Part shown: positions 18,281 through 26,660 of the stretch, piece after piece
Numbering within the stretch: position 1 is the first letter of the stretch
How the letters are laid out: every line of letters starts with the position of its first letter
NCBI GenBank assembly: GCA_027489335.1
Contig: JAIXZX010000001.1
Location: forward strand, 124,001-188,000
DNA from: Caulobacteraceae bacterium
Lineage (GTDB): Bacteria; Pseudomonadota; Alphaproteobacteria; Caulobacterales; Caulobacteraceae
DNA: 64,000 bases
Direction: 5' to 3'
Notes under the pieces: model-generated
Told to the model about the DNA's origin: nothing
The model's database searches: none
The model's input: only the letters and a program-made list of their open reading frames with translations
Position numbers and translations under genes: made by a program

Positions 18281-18369
18281 CCGTCGCCCTCGGGCTTGAC
18301 CCGAGGGCCCATGAACACCGTGGCGTCGCCCGTGTTCATGGATGGTCGGATCAAGTCCGACCATGACGG
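18281..18369. repeat. Structured intergenic repeat B (outer stem plus three hairpins)
   Basis: Same plan as the element at 16314-16400. An outer CCGTC/GACGG stem (18281-18285 / 18365-18369) encloses GCCCTCGGG/CCCGAGGGC (18286-18294 / 18300-18308), CCATGAACAC/GTGTTCATGG (18309-18318 / 18332-18341) and ATGGTCGGA/TCCGACCAT (18342-18350 / 18356-18364). The 5-nt loops CTTGA and TCAAG of the outer hairpins are again complementary. It lies between the convergent ubiD and eamA-like genes. Confidence 0.7.
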
Positions 18370-18381
18370 ACAAGGGGAACG

Positions 18382-19284
18382 TCACGCCGCCGGCGGGGGC
18401 AGCCTTCGGGCCGCGACGATGGGCCAAAGGATGTTGAGGGCGAGGCCGGCCATGACCAAGGCCGCGGCGGCGACCTTCCAGAGCGGCATGGCCTCACCTA
18501 GCAAGAGCGCTGAGGCGCCCATGCCGAACACCGGAACCAGCAGGGCCATGGGCGTGATGGTCGCAGCGGGATGGCGGGCCAGCAACCAGCCCCAGGCGGC
18601 GTAGCCGAACAGGGTGTTGCCCACCGACTGCCAGGCCACCGCCGCCCACGCCGCCGGGCTCGCCGTGATCAGCGCCTCGCGCACGGTCGGCCAGCCCTCC
18701 ATGATCAGCGACATCGCCACCAGGGGCGGGACCGAGAACAGGCTCGCCCAGACCACATAGGCCAGCATGTTGACCCGGCCGCTCAGCTTGGCGACGTGGT
18801 TGCCGCCGGCCCAGCCCATGGCCGCGAGGATCACCAGCACCAGACCCAGCGGCGTGGTCGTGCGGTCCGAATGGCTCAGGATCACGCCGATCCCCGCGGT
18901 GGCCAGCATCAGCGCTGCAATCTGGAAGAGCCGCACCCGCTCCCCCGTCGCAGCCATGGCCAAGCCGATGGTGAAGAAGACCTGCACCTGCACCACCAGG
19001 GAGGCCAGGCCCGGCGAGATCTGGCCGTTCATGGCGATGTAGAGCAGGCCAAACTGCCCGGCGCCGATCAGAACCCCATAGGCCGCCAGATGGCCCCACG
19101 GGACCTTGGGCCGCGGCAGGAAGAAGACGGCTGGGATCAGGGCGAAGAGGAACCTGAGCGCGGCGAAGGCCAGCGGCGGGAGTTCTGTCAGGGCCTGCTT
19201 GATGACCACGAAATTGGTCCCCCACACCGCCACCACCGCCACGGCGAGCAGCAGATGCGACAGCGGGAGGGCGGCGGCGGGCAT
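18382..19284 (-). CDS. EamA-like DMT-family exporter
   Basis: About 300 residues with ten predicted membrane helices in two EamA repeats. The first helix WGTNFVVIKQAL, the segment PPLAFAALRF, the LASLVVQVQVFFTI stretch and the C-terminal TPMALLVPVFGMGASALLLGE closely follow E. coli EamA, which exports cysteine and O-acetylserine. ATG 19284 gives a length equal to E. coli EamA; longer starts at 19320 and 19347 are possible. The substrate is inferred from similarity only. Confidence 0.82.
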   Translation of the reverse strand: MPAAALPLSHLLLAVAVVAVWGTNFVVIKQALTELPPLAFAALRFLFALIPAVFFLPRPKVPWGHLAAYGVLIGAGQFGLLYIAMNGQISPGLASLVVQVQVFFTIGLAMAATGERVRLFQIAALMLATAGIGVILSHSDRTTTPLGLVLVILAAMGWAGGNHVAKLSGRVNMLAYVVWASLFSVPPLVAMSLIMEGWPTVREALITASPAAWAAVAWQSVGNTLFGYAAWGWLLARHPAATITPMALLVPVFGMGASALLLGEAMPLWKVAAAALVMAGLALNILWPIVAARRLPPPAA

Positions 19285-19463
19285 GGACAGGACCTTCAGG
19301 GAGCTGGAACGCCGCGCCATGTGGCCCGCGCCGCCAATCCTGTCCATGCGTGAGGAAGAAGGCCGGCCGCGCGGGCCACGCCCTTGCCCCTTGCCCTGGG
19401 GCCGTTTTCCAAGTCCAACTGCGGGCCTTGCGCGGGGGCGCGGGGCGTCAGGGAAGGTCTTTC

Positions 19464-19865
19464 ATGAATCTGGTCACATCGGGACACGCCGCAGCCCTCT
19501 GGACGGGCCTGCACCTCTTCCTCCTGCTGACCCTCTCCCTGCTGGTGGTCCGCCAGCGCCAGCGTCACAAGGTCGCCTTTGGCGATGACGGAATCCCTGA
19601 ACTCGCCCAGGCGATCCGGGCCTTCGGCAACGCGACCGAGTATGTCCCCGCCGGCCTGATCGCCATCGGGGTCCTGGCCCTGGTGGAGGCGCCGCCCCTG
19701 GCGGTGCACCTGGCGGGCCTGGTCCTGTTCTCCGGCCGGGTGATGCACGCCATCGGCCTGTCCCAGAGCGGCGGAGCCTCCTTTCCCCGGGCCATTGGCG
19801 TCACCCTGACCTGGATTTCCTACGTCTTCGCCGGCGTGGCCCTGCTGTTCTACGCCATCGCCTGA
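19464..19865 (+). CDS. MAPEG family membrane protein
   Basis: A 133-residue protein with four predicted membrane helices in the MAPEG pattern. FGNATEYVPAGLIAIGVLAL matches the 'R-x-x-N-x-x-E' helix 2 of the family (here RAFGNATEY), and SGRVMHAIGL lies in helix 3. Eukaryotic members are glutathione transferases; the bacterial roles are mostly unknown. The start is ATG 19464 after GGAAGG. It is 39 bp upstream of pmbA in the same direction. Confidence 0.83.
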   Translation: MNLVTSGHAAALWTGLHLFLLLTLSLLVVRQRQRHKVAFGDDGIPELAQAIRAFGNATEYVPAGLIAIGVLALVEAPPLAVHLAGLVLFSGRVMHAIGLSQSGGASFPRAIGVTLTWISYVFAGVALLFYAIA

Positions 19866-19904
19866 GGGGGCGGCGTGCTTGCCCGACAGGCTGAGGTTCG
19901 CCAT

Positions 19905-21245
19905 ATGGCAGGCATGGATCAAAACCTGCTCGCCGAGCTGATCGCCGCCGCCCGCAAGGCCGGCGCCGATGCGGCCGAGGCCGTCACCGCCGAACGCCAG
20001 TCCCTGTCCATCTCCGTGCGCGCCGGCGCCCTCGAAGAGGTCGAACGAGAGGAAAGCCGCGACCTGGGCCTGCGCGTCTTTGTCGGGCAGCGCCAGGCCA
20101 CGGTGTCGGGCTCCGACCTGTCGCCGGATGCGCTTTCCAAGCTGGTCGACCGCGCCGTGGCCATGGCGAGGCTGGCGCCCGAGGATCCCTATGCGGGCTT
20201 TGCGCCGGTTGAGCGGCTGGCCAAGGGGCCTCACCTCGACCTAGACCTCTACGACCCCACCGAACTTTCCCCGGAAACCCTGGAGGACCGCGCCCGCGCC
20301 GCTGAGGCCGCCGCCCGCGCCGTAGACGGGGTGGTCAATTCCGACGGCGCGACGGCCGGCTGGTCCACCGCAAAATGGCTGATCGCCACCAGCCACGGCT
20401 TTGTGGGGTCCCATCAGGCGTCAGGCTTCTCCCTGGGCGCTTCCGCCATCGCTGGCGACGGCGAGACCATGGAGACCGGCTATGATGGCCGCTCGGTGCG
20501 CTGGCATGCCGACCTGCCGGGCCCCGAGGGCATCGGGACCGAAGCCGGCCGCCGGGCCGCCGCCCGGCTGGGTTCACGCAAGATCGGCTCGACCACCGCC
20601 CCGGTGATCTTCGAAAACCGCCTGGCCATGTCGATCATCAGCCCGATGATCAACGCCATCGCCGGCCCGTCCATCGCACGAGGCTCCTCCTTCCTGAAGG
20701 ACAAGCTCGGCAAGCCGGTATTCGCGCCGGGCGTGACCATCACCGACGACCCCCACCGGCCCCGGGGCCTGGGCTCTAGCCCCTTCGACGACGAAGGCGT
20801 GGCGACCCAGGCCATGGACCTCATCGACAAGGGCGTGCTGACCACCTGGCTGCTCAATTCCAGCTCCGCCCGCCAACTGGGCCTGGAGACCACGGGACAC
20901 GCCTCCCGGGGCCTGGCCGGTCCCCCCGGCGTCGGCGTCTCCAACCTGACACTTCAGCCGGGGACCGAGGATCAGGCGAGCCTGATGCGTAGCGCGGGAA
21001 GCGGCCTGATGGTCACTTCCATGTTCGGCCCCTCCCTGAACGGCAATACCGGCGACTGGTCGGTGGGCTGCTCGGGCTTCTGGTTCGAGGACGGCGAACT
21101 CGCCTATCCGGTCAGCGAGATCACCGTGGCCGGCAATCTGATCGAGATGTACGCCCGTCTCGTCCCCGGCGCCGACCTTGAGATCCGGGGATCGTCCAAC
21201 GCCCCTTCCCTGCTGATCGACGCCCTGGCGATCGCCGGAAAGTGA
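19905..21245 (+). CDS. pmbA: TldE/PmbA-type subunit of the TldD-TldE metalloprotease
   Basis: 446 residues of the TldD/PmbA family. The catalytic HExxxH motif of TldD is absent, so this is the non-metal TldE (PmbA) partner, which works with TldD to trim unfolded or modified peptides. The C-terminal core shows VGCSGFWFEDGELAYPVSEITVAGNL, typical of PmbA. ATG 19905 follows GAGG by 8 nt; an upstream GTG at 19875 lacks a site. No tldD is in the window. The stop overlaps the start of the next gene (GTGA), so the two are translationally coupled. Confidence 0.9.
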   Translation: MAGMDQNLLAELIAAARKAGADAAEAVTAERQSLSISVRAGALEEVEREESRDLGLRVFVGQRQATVSGSDLSPDALSKLVDRAVAMARLAPEDPYAGFAPVERLAKGPHLDLDLYDPTELSPETLEDRARAAEAAARAVDGVVNSDGATAGWSTAKWLIATSHGFVGSHQASGFSLGASAIAGDGETMETGYDGRSVRWHADLPGPEGIGTEAGRRAAARLGSRKIGSTTAPVIFENRLAMSIISPMINAIAGPSIARGSSFLKDKLGKPVFAPGVTITDDPHRPRGLGSSPFDDEGVATQAMDLIDKGVLTTWLLNSSSARQLGLETTGHASRGLAGPPGVGVSNLTLQPGTEDQASLMRSAGSGLMVTSMFGPSLNGNTGDWSVGCSGFWFEDGELAYPVSEITVAGNLIEMYARLVPGADLEIRGSSNAPSLLIDALAIAGK

Positions 21246-22051
21246 GCCCGACCCCTGCCCAGGACCTGGAGCTTCTGGTCGCCGCCGCGGTGGAGGCCGG
21301 AACCCTGGCCTTGGACCTGCGGGCCCGGGGGCTGAAGATCGCCTGGAAGGAAGGCAATTCTCCGGTCACCAACGCCGACTTCGCCACCGACACCCTTTTG
21401 AAGACCAAGCTCGGCCGGGCCCGCCCCGACTATGGCTGGCTGTCGGAGGAGACGGCCGATGATCTGGTGCGCCTTCAGCGGCGCCGCGTCTTCGTGGTGG
21501 ACCCTATCGACGGCACCCGGGCCTATATGAAGGACAAGCCCTGGTGGGTGATCTCGGTGGCCGTGGTCGAGGACGGCCAGCCCATCGCGGGCGTCGTCTA
21601 TGCCCCGCAGGTGGGCGAGGTCTATACCGCGCTGGCCGGCGGCGGCGCCAAGCTCAACGGATCGCTGATCGTGCCGGCCCCGACCGTTCGACTGGATGGC
21701 TGCGGCATGGTCGGCGATCAACGGATGTTCGACCATCCGTCCTGGCCACAGGCCTGGCCGCGCATGCGGGTGGAGTCCCGCAACTCCACGGCCTATCGCA
21801 TGTGTCTGGTGGCTTCAGGCCAGTTCGACGCGGCGCTGGCCCTGGTGGCCAAGGCCGACTGGGACCTGGCCGCCGCCGATCTGGTGGCCCGTGAGGCCGG
21901 CGCCTATTGCGGCGACCACCTCGGGCGCGGCTTCGCCTACAATGAGCAAATTCCGGCTCAGCTGAGTCTGCTTTGCGCGGCGCCGCGATTGGCCCCATTG
22001 ATCCTGGAGCGCGTCTCGCATATCGCCCTTCCAAACAAAGCCCTCATCTGA
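21242..22051 (+). CDS. Inositol monophosphatase family phosphatase, CysQ-like
   Basis: A 269-residue Mg-dependent phosphatase. Metal-binding motifs are visible: WLSEE (66-70), DPIDGTR (87-93) and WDLAAADLV (about 207). Family members hydrolyse 3'-phosphoadenosine 5'-phosphate (CysQ), inositol phosphates or related compounds; the position next to pmbA and DUF4170 is a recurrent alphaproteobacterial context that does not settle the substrate. A GTG start overlaps the pmbA stop by 4 bp. Confidence 0.88.
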   Translation: MSPTPAQDLELLVAAAVEAGTLALDLRARGLKIAWKEGNSPVTNADFATDTLLKTKLGRARPDYGWLSEETADDLVRLQRRRVFVVDPIDGTRAYMKDKPWWVISVAVVEDGQPIAGVVYAPQVGEVYTALAGGGAKLNGSLIVPAPTVRLDGCGMVGDQRMFDHPSWPQAWPRMRVESRNSTAYRMCLVASGQFDAALALVAKADWDLAAADLVAREAGAYCGDHLGRGFAYNEQIPAQLSLLCAAPRLAPLILERVSHIALPNKALI

Positions 22052-22058
22052 GGATTCC

Positions 22059-22301
22059 ATGCCCGATAAACAGCTGTTGCACATCGTCATTGGCGGCGAA
22101 CTTGAGGAAGTGGAGCACGTTCGTTTCCGCGACCCCTCCAAGATCGATCTGGTCGGCGCCTATCCCACCTATGAAGAGGCGCTCTCGGTCTGGCGCTCCA
22201 AGGCCCTGGCCACGGTGGACAATGCGCTGATGCGCTATTTCATCATCCACGCCCACAAGCTGCTCGACCCGCAGCTCGACGGCGAGAAGCCCGGCGGCTG
22301 A
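22059..22301 (+). CDS. DUF4170 domain protein
   Basis: An 80-residue protein of the alphaproteobacterial DUF4170 family. HIVIGGELEEVEHVRFRDPSKIDLVGAYPTYEEAL is the conserved core, here split as IVIGGELEE (about 9-17) and DLVGAYPTYEEA (about 30-41). The function is unknown. It starts 7 bp after the CysQ-like gene and is the last gene of a pmbA-cysQ-DUF4170 operon; the strict conservation of this trio in the class suggests a shared housekeeping role. Confidence 0.85.
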   Translation: MPDKQLLHIVIGGELEEVEHVRFRDPSKIDLVGAYPTYEEALSVWRSKALATVDNALMRYFIIHAHKLLDPQLDGEKPGG

Positions 22302-22322
22302 CCCAGCCGACAGCCTGTCCGG

Positions 22323-22356
22323 TTGTCGGAAAACTGTCATCCGTCCACGGCACAAT
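22323..22356 (+). promoter_or_regulatory. PhoB-box-like repeat and -10 element upstream of pstS
   Basis: TTGTCGG (22323-22329) and CTGTCAT (22334-22340) are repeated with an exact 11-bp period, as in PhoB sites. A -10-like CACAAT at 22351-22356 starts 10 bp after the box, the expected distance when PhoB replaces the -35 element. The first repeat deviates from consensus (CTGTCAT) at three positions. The predicted transcript has a leader of about 160 nt. Confidence 0.62.
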
Positions 22357-22391
22357 GGGCGCGACAGAAGGCTGCCGCCGTCGCATCAGCA

Positions 22392-22424
22392 CGCCCTCCG
22401 GCGCCCGCGGGCCCGCGGAGGGCG
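22392..22424 (+). promoter_or_regulatory. Strong hairpin in the pstS 5' leader
   Basis: CGCCCTCCG (22392-22400) pairs with CGGAGGGCG (22416-22424), with a GC-rich interior that can also pair, followed by GCGTTTC. It lies between the predicted Pho promoter and pstS. It may terminate transcripts from upstream, act as an attenuator, or simply stabilise the mRNA. Confidence 0.45.
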
Positions 22425-22518
22425 CGTTTCGGCGCGCTGACGACGGGGCCAGTCGGTGGTACCTTGACCTGGGCCGTCAGGCCGGCGCCTTCCCCTTGAA
22501 CGAGCGAGGAGATTTTCG

Positions 22519-23553
22519 ATGAAGAAGCTTCTGGGCGTCTGCGCGGCCCTGGGCCTGCTGGCCGGCGCCGGACAGGCGCATGCGGCGCGGGACTATGTAT
22601 GGGCCGCCGGCTCCTCCACCGTCTTCCCCTTCGCCACCCGGGTCGCCGAGAACTACAGCCGCAAGACCAGCATGAAGGCCCCCAAGATCGAGTCCCTCGG
22701 GACCGGCGGCGGGATCAAGCTGTTCTGCAGCGGGGTCGGCGACAACTTCCCCGATATCGCCAACGCCTCGCGTCCCATGACCCAGGCGGAGTTCGACACC
22801 TGCGCGGCGAACGGCGTGAAGGACATTGTCGAGCTGAAGGTGGGCTTCGACGGCATCGTCATCGCCGCCGATCGCAATGCGCCCAACTACGCTTTCCGTC
22901 TGCCGCACCTCTATCTGGCGCTCGGCGCCAATGTGCTGCGCGGCGGCAAGTTCGTGCCCAACCCCTACAACAACTGGAATGAGATTGGTCCGGGCCTGCC
23001 CGACAACCGCATCCTGGTCTATGGGCCGCCGCCGACGTCCGGCACCCGCGACGCCTTCGTCGAGCTGGGCATTGAGGCCTCGGCCCTGACCTTTGCCAGC
23101 GCCCGGGCGCTGCGGGAGCGGGACTCCGATGAGTTCAAGCAGATGACCCACCCCCTGCGCCGCGAAGGCTGGGTCGACTCCGGCGAGAATGACAACGCCA
23201 TCGTCCAGACCCTGACCAAGACCCCGGGCTCGCTGGGCGTGTTCGGCTACTCCTTCCTGGAAGAGAACGGCGACAAGGTGAAGGCCATGTCCATCGATGG
23301 CGTCGCCCCCACCGTGGCGACCATCGCCGAGGGCACCTATCCCCTGTCCCGCTCCATCTACATCTATGTGAAGAAGGCCCACGTCGGCGTGACGCTCGGC
23401 CTGCAGGAATTCGTCACCGAATTCACCTCCGACGCCGCCGCCGGTCGTGGCGGCTATCTGCAGAGCCGGGGCCTGATCCCCCTGCTGCCCCCTGAGCATG
23501 AGGCGATGAAGGCGGCCGCCACCCAGATGCAGGCCATGAGCCGGCCCGACTGA
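22519..23553 (+). CDS. pstS: Phosphate-binding protein PstS-like
   Basis: A 344-residue periplasmic substrate-binding protein. A Sec signal peptide (1-22, cleavage after AQAHA) precedes GSSTVFPFATRVAE, the phosphate-loop signature of PstS, then a TGGGIKLFC loop, NASRPM and the ligand segment GPPPTSGTRDAF. The usual pstCAB genes are not adjacent, so it is either a detached component of the Pst transporter or a dedicated scavenging protein. It is preceded by a PhoB-box-like promoter and followed by gspO after a strong hairpin. RBS GAGGAG precedes ATG 22519. Confidence 0.9.
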   Translation: MKKLLGVCAALGLLAGAGQAHAARDYVWAAGSSTVFPFATRVAENYSRKTSMKAPKIESLGTGGGIKLFCSGVGDNFPDIANASRPMTQAEFDTCAANGVKDIVELKVGFDGIVIAADRNAPNYAFRLPHLYLALGANVLRGGKFVPNPYNNWNEIGPGLPDNRILVYGPPPTSGTRDAFVELGIEASALTFASARALRERDSDEFKQMTHPLRREGWVDSGENDNAIVQTLTKTPGSLGVFGYSFLEENGDKVKAMSIDGVAPTVATIAEGTYPLSRSIYIYVKKAHVGVTLGLQEFVTEFTSDAAAGRGGYLQSRGLIPLLPPEHEAMKAAATQMQAMSRPD

Positions 23554-23561
23554 AGGTGACC

Positions 23562-23581
23562 GGCGGGGCTTCGGCCCCGCC
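23562..23581 (+). terminator. UUCG-tetraloop hairpin after pstS
   Basis: GGCGGGGC-TTCG-GCCCCGCC forms a perfect 8-bp stem starting 8 nt after the pstS stop. No T-run follows (the next bases are GAAACC), so termination is likely partial and read-through into gspO, 14 bp further, is expected. Confidence 0.6.
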
Positions 23582-23595
23582 GAAACCTGCGCCCC

Positions 23596-24351
23596 ATGCC
23601 CCTGCAAGCCGATCTGAGCTGGCTGATCGCCGCGGTTCTGCTCGGCCCCTTTGTCGGCAGTTTCCTCGGCCTGATGAGCCTGCGGCTGCCCGAGGGCAGG
23701 CCCGTCATCCTGGGCCGCTCAGCCTGTCCGTCCTGCGAGCGGGTCCTTGCCCCCCTCGACCTCGTCCCGATCATTTCCTTCATCCTGCTGCGGGGCCGTT
23801 GCCGCACCTGCGGGGCGGCCATTCCGCGGCGTTTCCTGGCCCTGGAGCTGACCTGTCCGGCCCTGGCGCTCTGGGCTGTCGCCGTTCATCCCTCGGCCGA
23901 GGGCTTCCTCGGCGCGTTGCTCGCCTGGCAGCTTCTGCTGCTGGCCCTGCTTGACGCCGAGCACTTCTGGCTCCCCCGGGCGCTGACCCTCCCCCTCATC
24001 GTGTCCGGCCTCGCCGTGGCCGCCGCCCAGGGCGTGCTCGTGGAACACGCCCTTGGGGCGGCGATCGGTTTCTCCGCCCTGACGCTGCTGTCGATAGCCT
24101 ATCGGCGTCTCCGCGGGCGTGAGGGTCTGGGCGGGGGCGACGCCTATCTGCTGGCCGGCGGCGGCGCCTGGTGCGGCGCCCTGGCCCTGCCCAGCATTCT
24201 CCTGATCGCCGCGGTCGCCGGGCTCGCCTTCGTCCTGGTTCAGCGCTGGCGGGGGCGCCCCGTGGGGGGCGACCAGCCGGTGGCTTTCGGAGTCTTCCTG
24301 GCCCTGGGCGTCTGGCTGACCTGGCTATACGGCCCGCTGGGTCTCAGCTGA
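23596..24351 (+). CDS. gspO: Prepilin peptidase (type II secretion GspO)
   Basis: A 251-residue inner-membrane aspartyl protease that cleaves and N-methylates pseudopilins. The cytoplasmic zinc tetrad Cys44, Cys47, Cys69 and Cys72 is intact. The first catalytic Asp is in LLDAEHF (about residue 119) and the second in GGGDAYL (GxGD, about 182). About seven membrane helices are seen. It lies convergent to gspN (8-bp overlap), so it belongs to the gsp locus, yet it is transcribed with pstS. Its substrates are presumably GspG, H, I, J and K encoded opposite. Confidence 0.92.
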   Translation: MPLQADLSWLIAAVLLGPFVGSFLGLMSLRLPEGRPVILGRSACPSCERVLAPLDLVPIISFILLRGRCRTCGAAIPRRFLALELTCPALALWAVAVHPSAEGFLGALLAWQLLLLALLDAEHFWLPRALTLPLIVSGLAVAAAQGVLVEHALGAAIGFSALTLLSIAYRRLRGREGLGGGDAYLLAGGGAWCGALALPSILLIAAVAGLAFVLVQRWRGRPVGGDQPVAFGVFLALGVWLTWLYGPLGLS

Positions 24352-25075
24352 CGCCCAGGCGGCCGGCCAGCTGGAGCTGGCGCCCGCCCAGGGTCTGTCG
24401 AGCGCCGGCTGCGCCCAGCGCCAGGTCCACCTCCGGGCGATTCGTGCGCACGGTCAGCCCCATCCGGTAGGCCCCACCCGGGCTGATCCGCAGATCGCCC
24501 GCCACATCGACCCCCTCGGCCTGGCCGCTCAAGGGGATTACCAGATCAGCCCCTGCGCAGGCGGGGGCGCCGCTCAGAGACAGGCCTGGCAGCTCCAGTC
24601 CGGCCAGGCTGATCTGGTCCAGCGCAACGGCGCCCTCGGCCTCCCGGCATTGGCCCCCGCGCAAAGCCAGGCCAAAGTCCCGCAGGCGAACCCGGCCGAT
24701 GACGCCCGCCCCGGGCGCAAGGCTGGCCAAGGACAGGTCCGCATCCACGTCGCGCAGCTGGGTCCGACGCGGGCCCAGGCTGAGGCCGCCCCGCAGCGCC
24801 TCGCCCTGAAAGCCCAGACTGATCCTGGCCGCCAGGAGAGCCACGGGAGAGACCCCGATCCGCACATCGCCCAGGCGGACCCCGCCGAAGGCCGCATCAC
24901 CCAGCCGCCCGCGCCACACCGTCCCGCTCACCGTCGTCGCCGAGAGCCCCGCCGCCTGGGCGCGGCCGGCCACGACGAGGCTGAGCGGCGCCATGGCGAG
25001 CACCAGGATCAGGGTCAGCGCGACAAAGACGCCGCCCAGGGCCTGCGCGGTCATCCGCCTGTCCCACCACGTCAT
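24344..25075 (-). CDS. gspN: Type II secretion protein GspN
   Basis: 243 residues, with one N-terminal membrane anchor (about 15-38) followed by a beta-rich periplasmic domain carrying LSATTVSGTVWRGRLGDAAFGGVRLGDV, a GspN signature. GspN is not essential in all type II systems, and its exact role in the inner-membrane platform is unsettled. It is the last gene of the gspC-N operon and overlaps gspM by 4 bp. Confidence 0.85.
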   Translation of the reverse strand: MTWWDRRMTAQALGGVFVALTLILVLAMAPLSLVVAGRAQAAGLSATTVSGTVWRGRLGDAAFGGVRLGDVRIGVSPVALLAARISLGFQGEALRGGLSLGPRRTQLRDVDADLSLASLAPGAGVIGRVRLRDFGLALRGGQCREAEGAVALDQISLAGLELPGLSLSGAPACAGADLVIPLSGQAEGVDVAGDLRISPGGAYRMGLTVRTNRPEVDLALGAAGARQTLGGRQLQLAGRLGVS

Positions 25076-25542
25076 GGGGCCAGGCCGACAAAGGTGGCGT
25101 CCACATCCAGCTGGCCCACATCCCCCTTGAGCAGAGTCAGATGCCTTGCCGCAACGGCATGCTCGGACTGCAGCAGAGCGATCCAGGGCAGCACCGTCGT
25201 GCTGGGCCCCGAAACCACGGCCTGAACGCTGTCGCCATCGACCGCCTCGATCCGGATGACGTCCAGGCCTGCGGTCGCGGCCGTCTCCGCCACCAGTTGT
25301 TCCACGGGGGCTGCGCGCCGTGCGGGCGCGCGCTCGCCCAGGCGCGCGATCTCGGCGACGGCGGCGTCCACCACGGCCTCATCGGCCAGGGCGCGGGTGA
25401 GGCGTGCTTCGGCGTCCCGGGCCGCGCCCTGCAATGGCGCGGCAAGCCCGAACCAGATCAGGAAGCCGGCCACCAACGCCCCAAGTAGGCCCAGCAGCGC
25501 CTGCTCGCGCGGGCTCCGGCCAATCCACCAGTCTCTCATCAT
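25072..25542 (-). CDS. gspM: Type II secretion protein GspM
   Basis: A 156-residue bitopic inner-membrane protein. A short cytoplasmic N-terminus (WIGRSPREQALL) precedes a single helix (about 16-34) and a periplasmic ferredoxin-like domain. GspM binds GspL and helps assemble the ATPase platform. The sequence is weakly conserved, as usual; identification relies on the SPREQALL/single helix pattern, the length and its place between gspL and gspN. It overlaps both neighbours by 4 bp. Confidence 0.85.
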   Translation of the reverse strand: MMRDWWIGRSPREQALLGLLGALVAGFLIWFGLAAPLQGAARDAEARLTRALADEAVVDAAVAEIARLGERAPARRAAPVEQLVAETAATAGLDVIRIEAVDGDSVQAVVSGPSTTVLPWIALLQSEHAVAARHLTLLKGDVGQLDVDATFVGLAP

Positions 25543-26660
25543 CGTGCTCCCAGAATGACGTCGCTGATCACCCGGCCGCCCTCTTCGCGGGAGCCCTCAA
25601 CCCGTACCGTGAGGCCCGCGGCCTGCAGCGCCTGGGCCAGCCCCTCCCCGTCCGAATAGGCGGCGTGACTGAGCGCAGCGCGGGCCGAGCCGTCTGGCAT
25701 GACGATCAGGCTTTCGACCTGCACCTGATCCATGGGCTCGACGGCGGCGAACAACTGGGCGGCCAAACCGCTGGCCCCGCCTCCAGAGGCGAGGCTGAGG
25801 GCGTCCAGCTGCGCCTGGGCCTGGGCGGCCGGATCAATGACTTCGGTCCCAGCCGGCAGCAGGGCTGCGACCTTGGCCTCGGCCCGCGCCTCGGCCTGCT
25901 GCGCCCGGAGATGGTCGGCGCCGGCTTTCGCGCCCCAGAGGATCAGCGGGCTGATCAACAGGGCCAGGGCCAGCAGCGCCGGTCGGCGCAGGTCGCGCGG
26001 GCCGATCGGCTCACGCCGGTCTGGGTCAAACGCGCCCTGAAGCAGGTTGAGCGCGGGACTGACCGCCACGTCCGCCAGCGCGCGCTCCAGGGCTGGTCCC
26101 GTCAGGGTCTGAGCCGGCCTCGCCCCGACCACGGCCGTCACCAGGTCGGCCTCGCCAGTGAAAGCCAATCGACGGCCGCGCACGGCGGTCAGGCCGCTGA
26201 ATTCCGCCGTGACGATGATCGAGCCCCCATCCGGATCCTCTGCCGGTTCGGGCAGGGCGAGGCAGTCGGGGATGACCAGATCCGGGGTGATCCCATGCAG
26301 GGCCGCGCTGTCGAGCCAGGCCTGCATCCGGGCCGCGGCCAGGACGGCGACCAGACGGCAGCCATCGGCCTCAGCCGCCCCCAGGGCCAGATGCGCGCCA
26401 GCCGCGCTGGTCATATGGTCCTCAAGTTGCGCCAAGGCCGCGGCGCGGGCCTGGGCCTCGGACGCCGCCTTCACCTCGATCCAGCGGATCAGGACGTCGG
26501 CGCCTGGGATGACCAGGACGTTGCGCATAGGGGTCAGGGCCGAGGCCTCCTGCACCGGCAGGATGCCGCGCCCCACAACCGAGCCCAGCTCGTCCAGGAT
26601 CAGATAGGTCGGCTCGGCGTCCGGCGCGGCGCCGGCGAGGACGATGCGGGTTCGGTTCAT
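25539..26660 (-). CDS. gspL: Type II secretion protein GspL
   Basis: 373 residues. The cytoplasmic actin-like domain (about 1-230) recruits the ATPase GspE; a membrane helix near 240-260 (LLALALLISPLILWG) is followed by a periplasmic domain that pairs with GspM. ATG 26660 overlaps the gspK stop (ATGA), a strong sign of the true start; longer frames upstream lie inside gspK. Divergent from enterobacterial GspL in sequence but clear by layout and position. Confidence 0.87.
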   Translation of the reverse strand: MNRTRIVLAGAAPDAEPTYLILDELGSVVGRGILPVQEASALTPMRNVLVIPGADVLIRWIEVKAASEAQARAAALAQLEDHMTSAAGAHLALGAAEADGCRLVAVLAAARMQAWLDSAALHGITPDLVIPDCLALPEPAEDPDGGSIIVTAEFSGLTAVRGRRLAFTGEADLVTAVVGARPAQTLTGPALERALADVAVSPALNLLQGAFDPDRREPIGPRDLRRPALLALALLISPLILWGAKAGADHLRAQQAEARAEAKVAALLPAGTEVIDPAAQAQAQLDALSLASGGGASGLAAQLFAAVEPMDQVQVESLIVMPDGSARAALSHAAYSDGEGLAQALQAAGLTVRVEGSREEGGRVISDVILGAR

